The notes under the pieces: model-generated
What the model saw: only the letters and a program-made list of their open reading frames with translations
The model's database searches: none
Told to the model about the DNA's origin: nothing
Translations under genes and position numbers: made by a program
Assembly: GCA_947378555.1 (NCBI GenBank)
Contig: CANCKM010000011.1
Location: forward strand, 1-36,712
DNA: 36,712 nt
From: Microbacteriaceae bacterium
GTDB taxonomy: Bacteria; Actinomycetota; Actinomycetes; Actinomycetales; Microbacteriaceae
Direction: 5' to 3'
Part shown: piece by piece, positions 16,922-25,007 of the stretch
How positions within the stretch are numbered: position 1 is the stretch's first letter
Layout of the letters: each line of letters opens with the position of its first letter

Positions 16922-19387
16922 TTAGGCCCTCTCAGATTCGCGGGTAAGTCTTCTTAACCCCATGACAACGATGAGCAAGAGACCCATGGCAGCCGAGGTG
17001 AACAGGGACGGAATGGCGAGCACGCCAAGCAAGACTCCAACCAGCGACATCAAACCGGCTCCGAGAACGGCGCCGATTGCAGAAACGCGACCACCGATGA
17101 ACTCGGACCCACCGACCACAACCGCGGCGATTGACATGAGTGTGTAACCATTTGCCGAGTTAGCGTCGCCTGAGGTGGCGATGCCAGCGAACATAAGCCC
17201 TGCGATTGTCGCCGTGATGCCAGCCAGTGTGTAGGCCAAGACTTTTACGGCCGTTGAGTTCCAGCCAGAATCACGCAGCGCCTGCTCGTTTGAACCAAGG
17301 GCTCGAATGCGGGTTCCAAGCCTGGTCTTTTCAATCACAAAACTTCCGCCAAGAGCGATGGCCACCAGCAACCAGATTGGTAGTGGAACCAAGGGTGCCG
17401 GCAGGTGTGAGAAGGAAACTAACCAGGCCGGAACCTGACCGCCGACCGTTGGCAAAATGGTGAGAGCCAGACCCGAGTAGATGAATGACATCGCAAGCGT
17501 CGCAATCACGGCAGGAAACTGGCGCACTTTCAAAAGCCAGCCGATGGCCGGGTAAAGCGCGGTAGCTGCAATGAGCATCAGCACGCCGATTAGCGGATTG
17601 GTGTTCAAGCTAGTTGCGGCAATCACGACAATCAGACCCATGTATTGACCAATACCCAGGTCGATGTCGCCGACGGCAACCACGAAGTTCTGAGAAACCG
17701 CGGCGAGCGCTAGCACCGGAGCCAGGGTGAGAATCAAACCCAAGCCGAACACGTTTGTCAGAATCGGCTGGCGCGAGTCAATCAACAGAAGCACGGCGAC
17801 AAAGCCAATGAAAGCAAAGATCCAAGGCTTAGCGATGAAGGTTCTGGCAAAACGTTGGGCCCGCTTGACTAGGTTTTTTGAGTCGCCATCGGCAACCTGT
17901 TTCTTTGGCCCATTGAACATCGCGCTTTTTATGGTGTGAGTTGGGGTGGTCGCGTTTTCGAACTCGGCAATGATCAATCCATCACGCATCACGTAGGTGC
18001 GGTCAAAGAAGGCGATTTCGGAATCTTCGCTGCTGTACCAGAGCACACCCTTGCCGGCTTGAGCCGATTCGCGAATCGTCGCGTACATTTCGATTTTGGT
18101 CGCCAGGTCAACTCCACGGGTTGGGTCGTTCAAAAGCAGCAACTTTGATTCGGTCGACAGCCCGCGTGCAAACAAGACCTTCTGCTGCATGCCACCGCTG
18201 AGTTGCCCGATTAGCTTGTCGCCCGCGGTCATTGAAAGCTTGAGTTTGTCGAACCAAACCTTTGCCAGCTCGGTCAGCTGCTTCGGGGAAAACACTCGAA
18301 ACATGCCCCTTGAAGATATCCAGGAAGCTGCCAGGTTTTGCTTCGAGTTCCAGAGCGGGAATATTCCGTCAAACTTGCGGTCACCGGTGATGTAGGCCGA
18401 TTTCAACACGAGGTTTTTACCGGCGAGCTTGCGATCTTGAATCGCGCGCAGGAACTGCTCTTGACCAGCGTCCTGCAAACCAAGGAGGCCAACAACCTCG
18501 CCGGTAGAAACCTGAATGCTATCGAGACCACTCACTTCAGAGGCCTTTTGCTGAACCCTGAGAACTACCTCGGATGCCGCTGTGACGGTCGACTTTGAGT
18601 GTGCGGCTTTTTCTCGAACCTGCTCTACCCCGCCAAGCATGAGCGAGAGTAGTTTTTCGGTTGTGGTTTCACTCGTCGTGGTGTCTTCAACCACTTTTCC
18701 CTCACGCATAACGACAATGCGATCGGTGAGCTTTGGAAGTTCATCCATCTTGTGGGTAATCAAGATGATGATTACGCCTTTGGCTTGAAGGGTGCGAAGT
18801 AGCTTGCCTAGGTAGTCGACTCGCTCTGGGCCAAGGGCCGAGGTTGGCTCGTCGAGTATGAGCACCTTCAGGTTTGGCGCGCTGGTCGCCCTGGCAATCT
18901 CAACCATTTGACGCTCGCCGGCGTTTAGGTTGCTGACCTTGGCGTTTGGCGAGATTCCGGCGTCTGGGCCAAAGCTCTCGCTAATCGCGGCTCGGGCCGC
19001 ATCGGCTGATCGCTTGCGCCATCCGAACCCTAAACCACCGCGGGTGTCTTGCTCAAGGTAAAAGTTTTCGGCAACAGTGAGGCTATTGGCAAGCGAAAGT
19101 TCTTGGTGAACGATGCGAATACCAAACTCGTGCGCCTTGGCAGGTGAATAACCGGCGTCATTGACAAGCACTCCGCCCAAGCGCACGCTGCCCTGATCGG
19201 CCTCGGTTTCGGCCGCAATCATTTTCATGAGGGTCGACTTGCCAGCACCGTTGCCGCCGATCACGGCGTTGATGGAAGAGGAGTCAAAGCTTAGGGACAC
19301 CTCAGACACCGCGCGGGTTGGCCCATAAGACTTGACCAGGTCAAGGATTGATAGAACGCCCCCCGCGTCTGTGTTCTTAATCGCCAT
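16922..19387 (-). CDS. Fused sugar ABC transporter ATPase (two NBDs) and RbsC-type permease in one polypeptide
   Basis: 821-aa uninterrupted ORF. NBD1: GGNGAGKST, LNAGERQMVEIARA, LILDEPTSALG, ITHK. NBD2: GLQDAGQEQ, LSGGMQQKVLFARGL, LLLNDPTRGVD. C-terminal ~310 aa is multi-pass with AVGDIDLGIGQYMG and SIAAVVVGGSEFIGGRVS. Confidence 0.93.
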   Translation of the reverse strand: MAIKNTDAGGVLSILDLVKSYGPTRAVSEVSLSFDSSSINAVIGGNGAGKSTLMKMIAAETEADQGSVRLGGVLVNDAGYSPAKAHEFGIRIVHQELSLANSLTVAENFYLEQDTRGGLGFGWRKRSADAARAAISESFGPDAGISPNAKVSNLNAGERQMVEIARATSAPNLKVLILDEPTSALGPERVDYLGKLLRTLQAKGVIIILITHKMDELPKLTDRIVVMREGKVVEDTTTSETTTEKLLSLMLGGVEQVREKAAHSKSTVTAASEVVLRVQQKASEVSGLDSIQVSTGEVVGLLGLQDAGQEQFLRAIQDRKLAGKNLVLKSAYITGDRKFDGIFPLWNSKQNLAASWISSRGMFRVFSPKQLTELAKVWFDKLKLSMTAGDKLIGQLSGGMQQKVLFARGLSTESKLLLLNDPTRGVDLATKIEMYATIRESAQAGKGVLWYSSEDSEIAFFDRTYVMRDGLIIAEFENATTPTHTIKSAMFNGPKKQVADGDSKNLVKRAQRFARTFIAKPWIFAFIGFVAVLLLIDSRQPILTNVFGLGLILTLAPVLALAAVSQNFVVAVGDIDLGIGQYMGLIVVIAATSLNTNPLIGVLMLIAATALYPAIGWLLKVRQFPAVIATLAMSFIYSGLALTILPTVGGQVPAWLVSFSHLPAPLVPLPIWLLVAIALGGSFVIEKTRLGTRIRALGSNEQALRDSGWNSTAVKVLAYTLAGITATIAGLMFAGIATSGDANSANGYTLMSIAAVVVGGSEFIGGRVSAIGAVLGAGLMSLVGVLLGVLAIPSLFTSAAMGLLLIVVMGLRRLTRESERA

Positions 19388-19433
19388 CTTTTGCTCATCC
19401 TCTTGTGGTTTACGGCTTCACTGCGCTTTCACG

Positions 19434-19464
19434 TTGACAGACATCAGACGTCTGTCCTCGATGT
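19434..19464. promoter_or_regulatory. Candidate GntR/FadR-type operator upstream of the importer/tetronate operon
   Basis: gacagacatcagacgtctgtc contains perfect palindrome cagacgtctg (19445-19454) and longer arms gacaga/tctgtc; ~58 bp upstream of the operon start. Confidence 0.5.
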
Positions 19465-19570
19465 TTTTACACTAGGGGTTTCTTAATGACCAAGAGAGCC
19501 GCTTATCGGCAATGATGCAGAAATGTTATGAACCCGCCTTTCAGCTGGCCGCTCCGGCGCCTTCCAGCCT

Positions 19571-19600
19571 GCGCCAGCCAGCGCCAGCCAGCGCCAGCCA
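19571..19600. repeat. Tandem decamer repeat (gcgccagcca)x3
   Basis: Three perfect head-to-tail copies of gcgccagcca in the intergenic region upstream of the PEPCK gene. Confidence 0.95.
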
Positions 19601-19687
19601 ACTTTCAGCAACACTCCGTATACTTGAATTGTTCACCTACACTTAACAGTATTGAATTTCTCAGCGGACAAAGGAGTCCAAAACGAA

Positions 19688-21499
19688 ATGAGCCAAGCCC
19701 GTATCTCACCCGCCTCATGGGTAACCGAAATCGCCGAACTAACCAAACCAGAGAACATCGTCTGGTGCGACGGATCCCAGGAAGAGTGGACCCGGCTGAC
19801 TGAGCTTCTGGTTGCCGACAAAACACTCATACGGCTTAATGCGGTGGCCCGCCCAAACAGCTTTCTGGCCAGAACACATCCATCGGACGTAGCTCGGGTT
19901 GAGGACCGAACGTTTATCTGCAGTGAACAAGAGATTGATGCCGGGCCAACCAACAACTGGCGCCAACCGGCCGAAATGCGGGCTCTGCTTCACGCCAAAT
20001 TCGATGGGGCTATGCGTGGTCGCACCCTCTACGTGGTTCCCTTCTCGATGGGTCCGGTTGGGGCACGCCAAGCCAGATACGGCATCGAAATCACGGATTC
20101 GGCTTTCGTGGTGCTAAACATGCACCTCATGACTCGAGTCACCCCCACCGTGCTCGAGAAGATTTCCGAGGGGGCAGACTGGGTTCCGGCGCTGCACTCC
20201 GTTGGAGCACCGCGCTTCGATGCCGCTGGGGTAGCCCTTGGTGAGCAGGCCTGGCCGTGCAATGAAGACAAATACGTGGTTCAGTTTCCTGAAAGCCGAG
20301 AAATTTGGTCCTTCGGGTCTGGCTACGGAGGAAATGCGCTGCTTGGCAAGAAATGCATGTCGCTGCGAATCGGGTCGGCACTTGGGCGCGACGAGGGCTG
20401 GCTAGCAGAGCACATGCTGCTGGTGCGAGTCACCTCGCCGATGGGCAAGAAATATCACATCGCCGCCGCCTTCCCATCTGCCTGCGGAAAGACCAATCTA
20501 GCCATGCTCAACCCGACCATACCCGGCTGGAAGGTAGAGACCATCGGAGACGACATCGCCTGGATTGCCCCGGATGAGGCTGGTCGCCTTCGAGCAATCA
20601 ACCCGGAGGCCGGCTTCTTTGGCGTAGCTCCCGGCACAGGCATGAAAACCAACCCAATAGCGATTCAAACCATCGCCGCCAACACGATTTTCACAAACGT
20701 AGCTTTGACCGACGATGGGGACGTTTGGTGGGAGGGGCTAACTGACGAGGCTCCCGAACACCTGACCGATTGGCTTGGTCAAGACTGGGCGCCGGGCGCT
20801 GACACACCAGCGGCGCATCCGAATTCGCGCTTTACGGTATCCATCGATCAATGCCCCATCGTTGCCAGCGATTGGGATTCTTCAGACGGCGTCGAACTAG
20901 ACGCGATTTTGTTTGGAGGTCGCCGAGCAACCAACGTTCCCCTCGTGGTCGAAGCTCGCGATTGGGCGCACGGGGTTTTCATGGGCGCGACCATTTCTTC
21001 TGAGCAAACCGCGGCGGCCGAGGGCGTAGTCGGCACTTTGCGGCGCGACCCGTTTGCGATGCTGCCGTTCTGCGGCTACAACATGGGCGACTACTGGCAG
21101 CACTGGCTCAACATCGGCGCGGGCCTCGAAGCGACCAAACTGCCAAAGGTTTTCCAGGTGAACTGGTTTCGCAAAAACGCGGCCGGCAAGTTTCTTTGGC
21201 CAGGATTTGGCGAAAACTCACGAGTAATCGACTGGGTGATTCGCAGAATCGAAGGCGAAGTGGCCGGCGTTGACAGCCCCATCGGCTTATTGCCCCAACT
21301 TGATGAGCTAAACCTCGATGGCTTGGAAATAGCGGCCGGCGCACTCGAAGAACTGTTTCATATCGACGTCAACTCTTGGCGTGCCGAGGCGCGGCTAACC
21401 GAGGACTTCTTCGCCGGCTTTGGGTCTCACACACCAAGCGCGATGGATGAACAGTTGCGCGAACTCGAGCGCCGCTTAGGTTGGGACCCAATCAGCTGA
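19688..21499 (+). CDS. pckG: Phosphoenolpyruvate carboxykinase (GTP)
   Basis: [16 protein letters not shown]-loop, [54 protein letters not shown]. Start moved to ATG 19688, preceded by aaaggag, rather than TTG 19652. Confidence 0.97.
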   Translation: MSQARISPASWVTEIAELTKPENIVWCDGSQEEWTRLTELLVADKTLIRLNAVARPNSFLARTHPSDVARVEDRTFICSEQEIDAGPTNNWRQPAEMRALLHAKFDGAMRGRTLYVVPFSMGPVGARQARYGIEITDSAFVVLNMHLMTRVTPTVLEKISEGADWVPALHSVGAPRFDAAGVALGEQAWPCNEDKYVVQFPESREIWSFGSGYGGNALLGKKCMSLRIGSALGRDEGWLAEHMLLVRVTSPMGKKYHIAAAFPSACGKTNLAMLNPTIPGWKVETIGDDIAWIAPDEAGRLRAINPEAGFFGVAPGTGMKTNPIAIQTIAANTIFTNVALTDDGDVWWEGLTDEAPEHLTDWLGQDWAPGADTPAAHPNSRFTVSIDQCPIVASDWDSSDGVELDAILFGGRRATNVPLVVEARDWAHGVFMGATISSEQTAAAEGVVGTLRRDPFAMLPFCGYNMGDYWQHWLNIGAGLEATKLPKVFQVNWFRKNAAGKFLWPGFGENSRVIDWVIRRIEGEVAGVDSPIGLLPQLDELNLDGLEIAAGALEELFHIDVNSWRAEARLTEDFFAGFGSHTPSAMDEQLRELERRLGWDPIS

Positions 21500-22160
21500 A
21501 CAGTTCGCGGTGAGCTGCAAGCTCGATGCGGGTTCGGCGAATATGGCCCTCGAGTGCTCGCTCGGCTTGATCCGAGTCTTTGCGAGCGATAGCGTCCATG
21601 ATGATGCGGTGCTCGAACTGAGTGATGTTTGACTCGTTTGGTTTGACTACGTTGCGAAATGCGCGACGGTAATGCTGGGTGGTGTTCCAGAGGCGTTCGA
21701 CAAGATCGCTGAGCATGCCCTTGCTTGCGCCGGCGTATGACAAGAGGTGAAACTCCCGATCCAACCGAAGGAAACTCTCGAGGTCGGTGCTGAGCTCAAT
21801 CGCACTGACCAGACTTTCTAGTTTTGCAAGCTGAGTTGGTGTCAGATTCGGAATGCTGGCTCGAAGCAGCAGCGGCTCGAGGCGTTCACGGATTTGGTAA
21901 GCCTCGGCGCACTCAGATTCGGATAACTTGGCAACCCACGCTCCCGAGTTTGCAATCAGCGTGACCAGTCCCTCGCCCTCGAGCAAACGCAGCGCGTCTC
22001 GCACCGGTTGCCGACTGGCCCCGAATCTTTCGGCAATGTCCTCTTGGCGCAACCTTTGGCCGGCCGCAAGTGCGCCACTGAGAATTTCGTCACGCAAAGT
22101 CTCGGCTATGCGCGAACCCGAAATTTGATTTGTGTTGATTTCGTTTTTCATCTTGACCAA
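21492..22160 (-). CDS. GntR-family (FadR subfamily, FCD domain) transcriptional regulator
   Basis: [51 protein letters not shown] plus FCD-like helical C-terminus; 8-bp convergent overlap with pckG. Confidence 0.9.
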   Translation of the reverse strand: MVKMKNEINTNQISGSRIAETLRDEILSGALAAGQRLRQEDIAERFGASRQPVRDALRLLEGEGLVTLIANSGAWVAKLSESECAEAYQIRERLEPLLLRASIPNLTPTQLAKLESLVSAIELSTDLESFLRLDREFHLLSYAGASKGMLSDLVERLWNTTQHYRRAFRNVVKPNESNITQFEHRIIMDAIARKDSDQAERALEGHIRRTRIELAAHRELFS

Positions 22161-22170
22161 GTCTAGAAAC

Positions 22171-22701
22171 TTACTGGCCGGGTAAAGCGGGGTGCCAGAG
22201 TTTTACCGCCGAGTTTTGCTCGTAAGCCTTGCCGTTTGGATAGCTGCAGAGTTCTAACTGCATGCCCCATGGAGACAAGAAATAGACCCAGCGTTGACCT
22301 AGGCTGGCGTTTTGGCTCGCGGTTGGTTCGCCGAGCAAGCGCACCCCATGAGATTTTAGATAGTCAACGGCGACATCTAAGTCGTCGACGTAAAAACACA
22401 GGTGGTGGCCCCCGATGTCGCTGTTGCGTGGCTGCGTTGCCTGGCCATCGGCCGGCTGGTATTCGAATATTTCGAAGTTCGACCCAAAACCGCATCTGAA
22501 AAATCGCAGCTCGCGCATGACTGTTCTCGGGTGCACATTTAGGTGCTCTTGCATCCAGTCGTCTTGACGTTCGAAGGGTCCGAGCGAATAAACGAGATCG
22601 CAACCAATCACATTGACAAAGAAGTCGGTTGCTTCTTCAAGGTTCGGCACGGTGAAGCCGATGTGGTCGGTGCCTCTAAGGGTGGGTATGCCAGGCTTCA
22701 T
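22171..22701 (-). CDS. VOC-superfamily (glyoxalase/dioxygenase fold) metalloenzyme
   Basis: Two beta-alpha-beta modules with H/E/H/E candidate metal ligands: TDHIGFTVPNLEEA, FEIFEYQP, GGHHLCFYVDDLDVAVDYLKSHG, MQLELCSYP. Confidence 0.85.
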   Translation of the reverse strand: MKPGIPTLRGTDHIGFTVPNLEEATDFFVNVIGCDLVYSLGPFERQDDWMQEHLNVHPRTVMRELRFFRCGFGSNFEIFEYQPADGQATQPRNSDIGGHHLCFYVDDLDVAVDYLKSHGVRLLGEPTASQNASLGQRWVYFLSPWGMQLELCSYPNGKAYEQNSAVKLWHPALPGQ

Positions 22702-22722
22702 TTTTCATCCTCAAAATACGGT

Positions 22723-22797
22723 ATTGGATACATTTTGACAACAAAACCGTGATTTATGCAACAAAAGTACCTTTTCCGCTTTTGATTGGATACATTT
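22723..22797. promoter_or_regulatory. Divergent promoter region with two direct copies of attggatacattt
   Basis: Identical 13-mers at 22723-22735 and 22785-22797, same orientation, between the VOC gene (-) and the E1 gene (+). Confidence 0.6.
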
Positions 22798-22814
22798 CTC
22801 ACTAATCTATAGAC

Positions 22815-25007
22815 ATGACTAAGAGAATTCCACTGTCGCCAAAAGAGCCTTGGGTTGAACTACGCACCACCCCATCCGATTGGCAAAAAGCCGATCCAAA
22901 GTTGTTGGCAACCATGCTCGGGCAGATTCACCTGATCCGTGCTTTCGAGGAGACCGTGCTTCAACTCGCCGGTGAGGGCCTAGTGCATGGCCCCGCTCAC
23001 TCGAGCATTGGCCAAGAAGGTGGAGCGGTGGGCTCAATAGTTTCTCTTCGGTCAACCGATGCCGTGAATGGCTCGCACCGTGGACACCACCAATTTCTAG
23101 CCAAGGCCATCGGCTTCGTGGCTCCCGAAGGGCTGTCGTTAGAAAGCCTGGTATCGGCTGACCTTCAAGAGGTATTGCAGCGCACCCTCGCCGAAATTTT
23201 AGGTTTGGCTCAGGGCTACTGCCGCGGTCGCGGCGGATCGATGCACCTTCAGTGGAAGGAAGCCGGAGCACTTGGAACCAACGCTATTGTCGGTGGCGGT
23301 GTTCCCCTCGGTGCCGGTCACGCGTGGGCGCAGCAAAACTCGGGCACCACCGATATGACCATCAGCTACTTTGGCGACGGCGCGGTAAACATCGGCTCGG
23401 TACTCGAGACCATGAACCTGACATCGGCTTGGAATATTCCACTGGTCTTCTTCATCGAAAACAACCTCTACGCCGTTTCTACTCGAGTTGAGGAAGTCAC
23501 GGGCGAGGAGCGCCTCTCGGGTCGCGGAACCGGCTTTGGCATTCCAAGCTGGCGAGTTGACGGCATGGACCCGCTGGCCGTACATCTTGCGATGGAGGAA
23601 ATCTCCGAGCATGTGCGCGCAGGCAAGGGCCCGGCAATCATCGAGGCCGAGGTCTACCGCTTCTTCCACCAAAATGGCCCGTTCCCAGGCAGTGCATTCG
23701 GCTATCGAAGCAAGGAAGAGGAAGAAACTTGGCGCAAGCGCGATCCCATGCTTCGCCTCGCCAACGAAATGATCAAGCTCGGCCAACTCACCCAAGATCA
23801 GGTCGATTCAGTAAGAGCCCAGGCTCAGTCGGCCATGGAATCTGCAGTTCAGCAACTGCTCGAGGCCGACCCCGCCGGCAAGCCTGGTTCGCGTCGCATC
23901 AAATCAGAGCTTTGGCCGGAGGTTGACTTCGTCAACGTCGGTGTTCGTGGCGACGCAGCTGAACTGACCGAGGCTCGCACTCAAGAGCAGTCGAGCTTCA
24001 GCGGTGAAACCCAGGAGGTGCGTTTCGTAGACGCCGTTGCCGCCGTAATGGATCGCCGCATGCAAGAAGATGACCGCATAGTCGTGCTCGGCGAAGACAT
24101 CCATCGTTTGAAAGGTGGCACCAACGGAGCCACCAAGGGTCTCGTTGAGAAGTACCCAAATCGCGTGCTCGGAACCCCAATCAGCGAAAACGCGTTTGCC
24201 GGGCTCGGCGGTGGAATGGCGATGGATGGCCGTTTCAGGCCGGTCATCGAGTTCATGTACCCAGACTTCATGTGGGTGGCTGCCGACCAGGTGTTCAACC
24301 AAATCGGCAAGGCTCGGCACATGTTTGGTGGTGACAACGGGGTTCCTCTAGTAATTCGCACAAAGGTTGCGATGGGCTCGGGTTACGGTTCACAGCACCT
24401 CATGGACCCAGCCGGTATCTTCGCGACCTCGCCGGGTTGGCGCATTGTTGCGGCCTCAAACCCCTTTGATTACATCGGACTCATGAACGCGGCACTTGCC
24501 CTCGAGGACCCAGTTTTGGTCATCGAACATGTTGACCTGTATGCATCAAAGGGTTCAATTCCGGTCTCCGACCTCGACTACCAAACCCCCTTCGGCAAGG
24601 CTGCTATCAAGCGTGTCGGTAAGGACCTAACGGTGCTGACCTACCTGTCCATGGTGAACCACTCACTCGAGGCCGTTGAACAAACCGGAGTCGATGCCGA
24701 GGTTATTGACCTTCGTTGGTTAGACCGGGCCAGCATTGACTGGGATACCATCGGTGCCAGCATCAAGAAAACCAACGCCGTTGTCATCGTCGAGCAGGGC
24801 GCTCTTGGCACCAGCTATGGCGGCTGGCTAAGCGACGAGATTCAACGTAGATTCTTCGACTGGCTCGATCAGCCAGTGCAGCGAGTGCACGGCGGTGAGG
24901 CTTCGCCTAGCATCTCTCGCATTCTCGAGCGCGCGGCGATTGCCAAGACCGAAGAGGTTGTAGTTGGGCTCAAGGCAGCGTCTGCCGGATTTGGAGCGCA
25001 CAACTAA
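22815..25007 (+). CDS. Thiamine-diphosphate-dependent 2-oxoacid dehydrogenase E1, alpha and beta subunits fused
   Basis: N-terminal half E1-alpha (HLIRAFEETVL, GSHRGHHQFLAKA, GRGGSMHL, SYFGDGAVNIGSVLETMNLTSAWNIPLVFFIENNLYA); C-terminal half E1-beta (VVLGEDIHRLKGGTNGATKGL, NRVLGTPISENAFAGLGGGMAM, VIEFMYPDFMW). Confidence 0.95.
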   Translation: MTKRIPLSPKEPWVELRTTPSDWQKADPKLLATMLGQIHLIRAFEETVLQLAGEGLVHGPAHSSIGQEGGAVGSIVSLRSTDAVNGSHRGHHQFLAKAIGFVAPEGLSLESLVSADLQEVLQRTLAEILGLAQGYCRGRGGSMHLQWKEAGALGTNAIVGGGVPLGAGHAWAQQNSGTTDMTISYFGDGAVNIGSVLETMNLTSAWNIPLVFFIENNLYAVSTRVEEVTGEERLSGRGTGFGIPSWRVDGMDPLAVHLAMEEISEHVRAGKGPAIIEAEVYRFFHQNGPFPGSAFGYRSKEEEETWRKRDPMLRLANEMIKLGQLTQDQVDSVRAQAQSAMESAVQQLLEADPAGKPGSRRIKSELWPEVDFVNVGVRGDAAELTEARTQEQSSFSGETQEVRFVDAVAAVMDRRMQEDDRIVVLGEDIHRLKGGTNGATKGLVEKYPNRVLGTPISENAFAGLGGGMAMDGRFRPVIEFMYPDFMWVAADQVFNQIGKARHMFGGDNGVPLVIRTKVAMGSGYGSQHLMDPAGIFATSPGWRIVAASNPFDYIGLMNAALALEDPVLVIEHVDLYASKGSIPVSDLDYQTPFGKAAIKRVGKDLTVLTYLSMVNHSLEAVEQTGVDAEVIDLRWLDRASIDWDTIGASIKKTNAVVIVEQGALGTSYGGWLSDEIQRRFFDWLDQPVQRVHGGEASPSISRILERAAIAKTEEVVVGLKAASAGFGAHN

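Noticed and set aside
19434-19464. Dyad as a CRISPR-like or mobile-element repeat
   Set aside because: Single short palindrome in a promoter with no spacer periodicity; operator interpretation is simpler.
19528-19803. 91-aa ORF covering the decamer repeat upstream of pckG
   Set aside because: Runs out of frame into pckG; peptide is repeat-derived; the repeat is better viewed as a DNA element.
23199-23795. 198-aa minus-strand ORF inside the E1 gene
   Set aside because: Antisense shadow of the conserved E1-alpha coding sequence; no recognisable domain.
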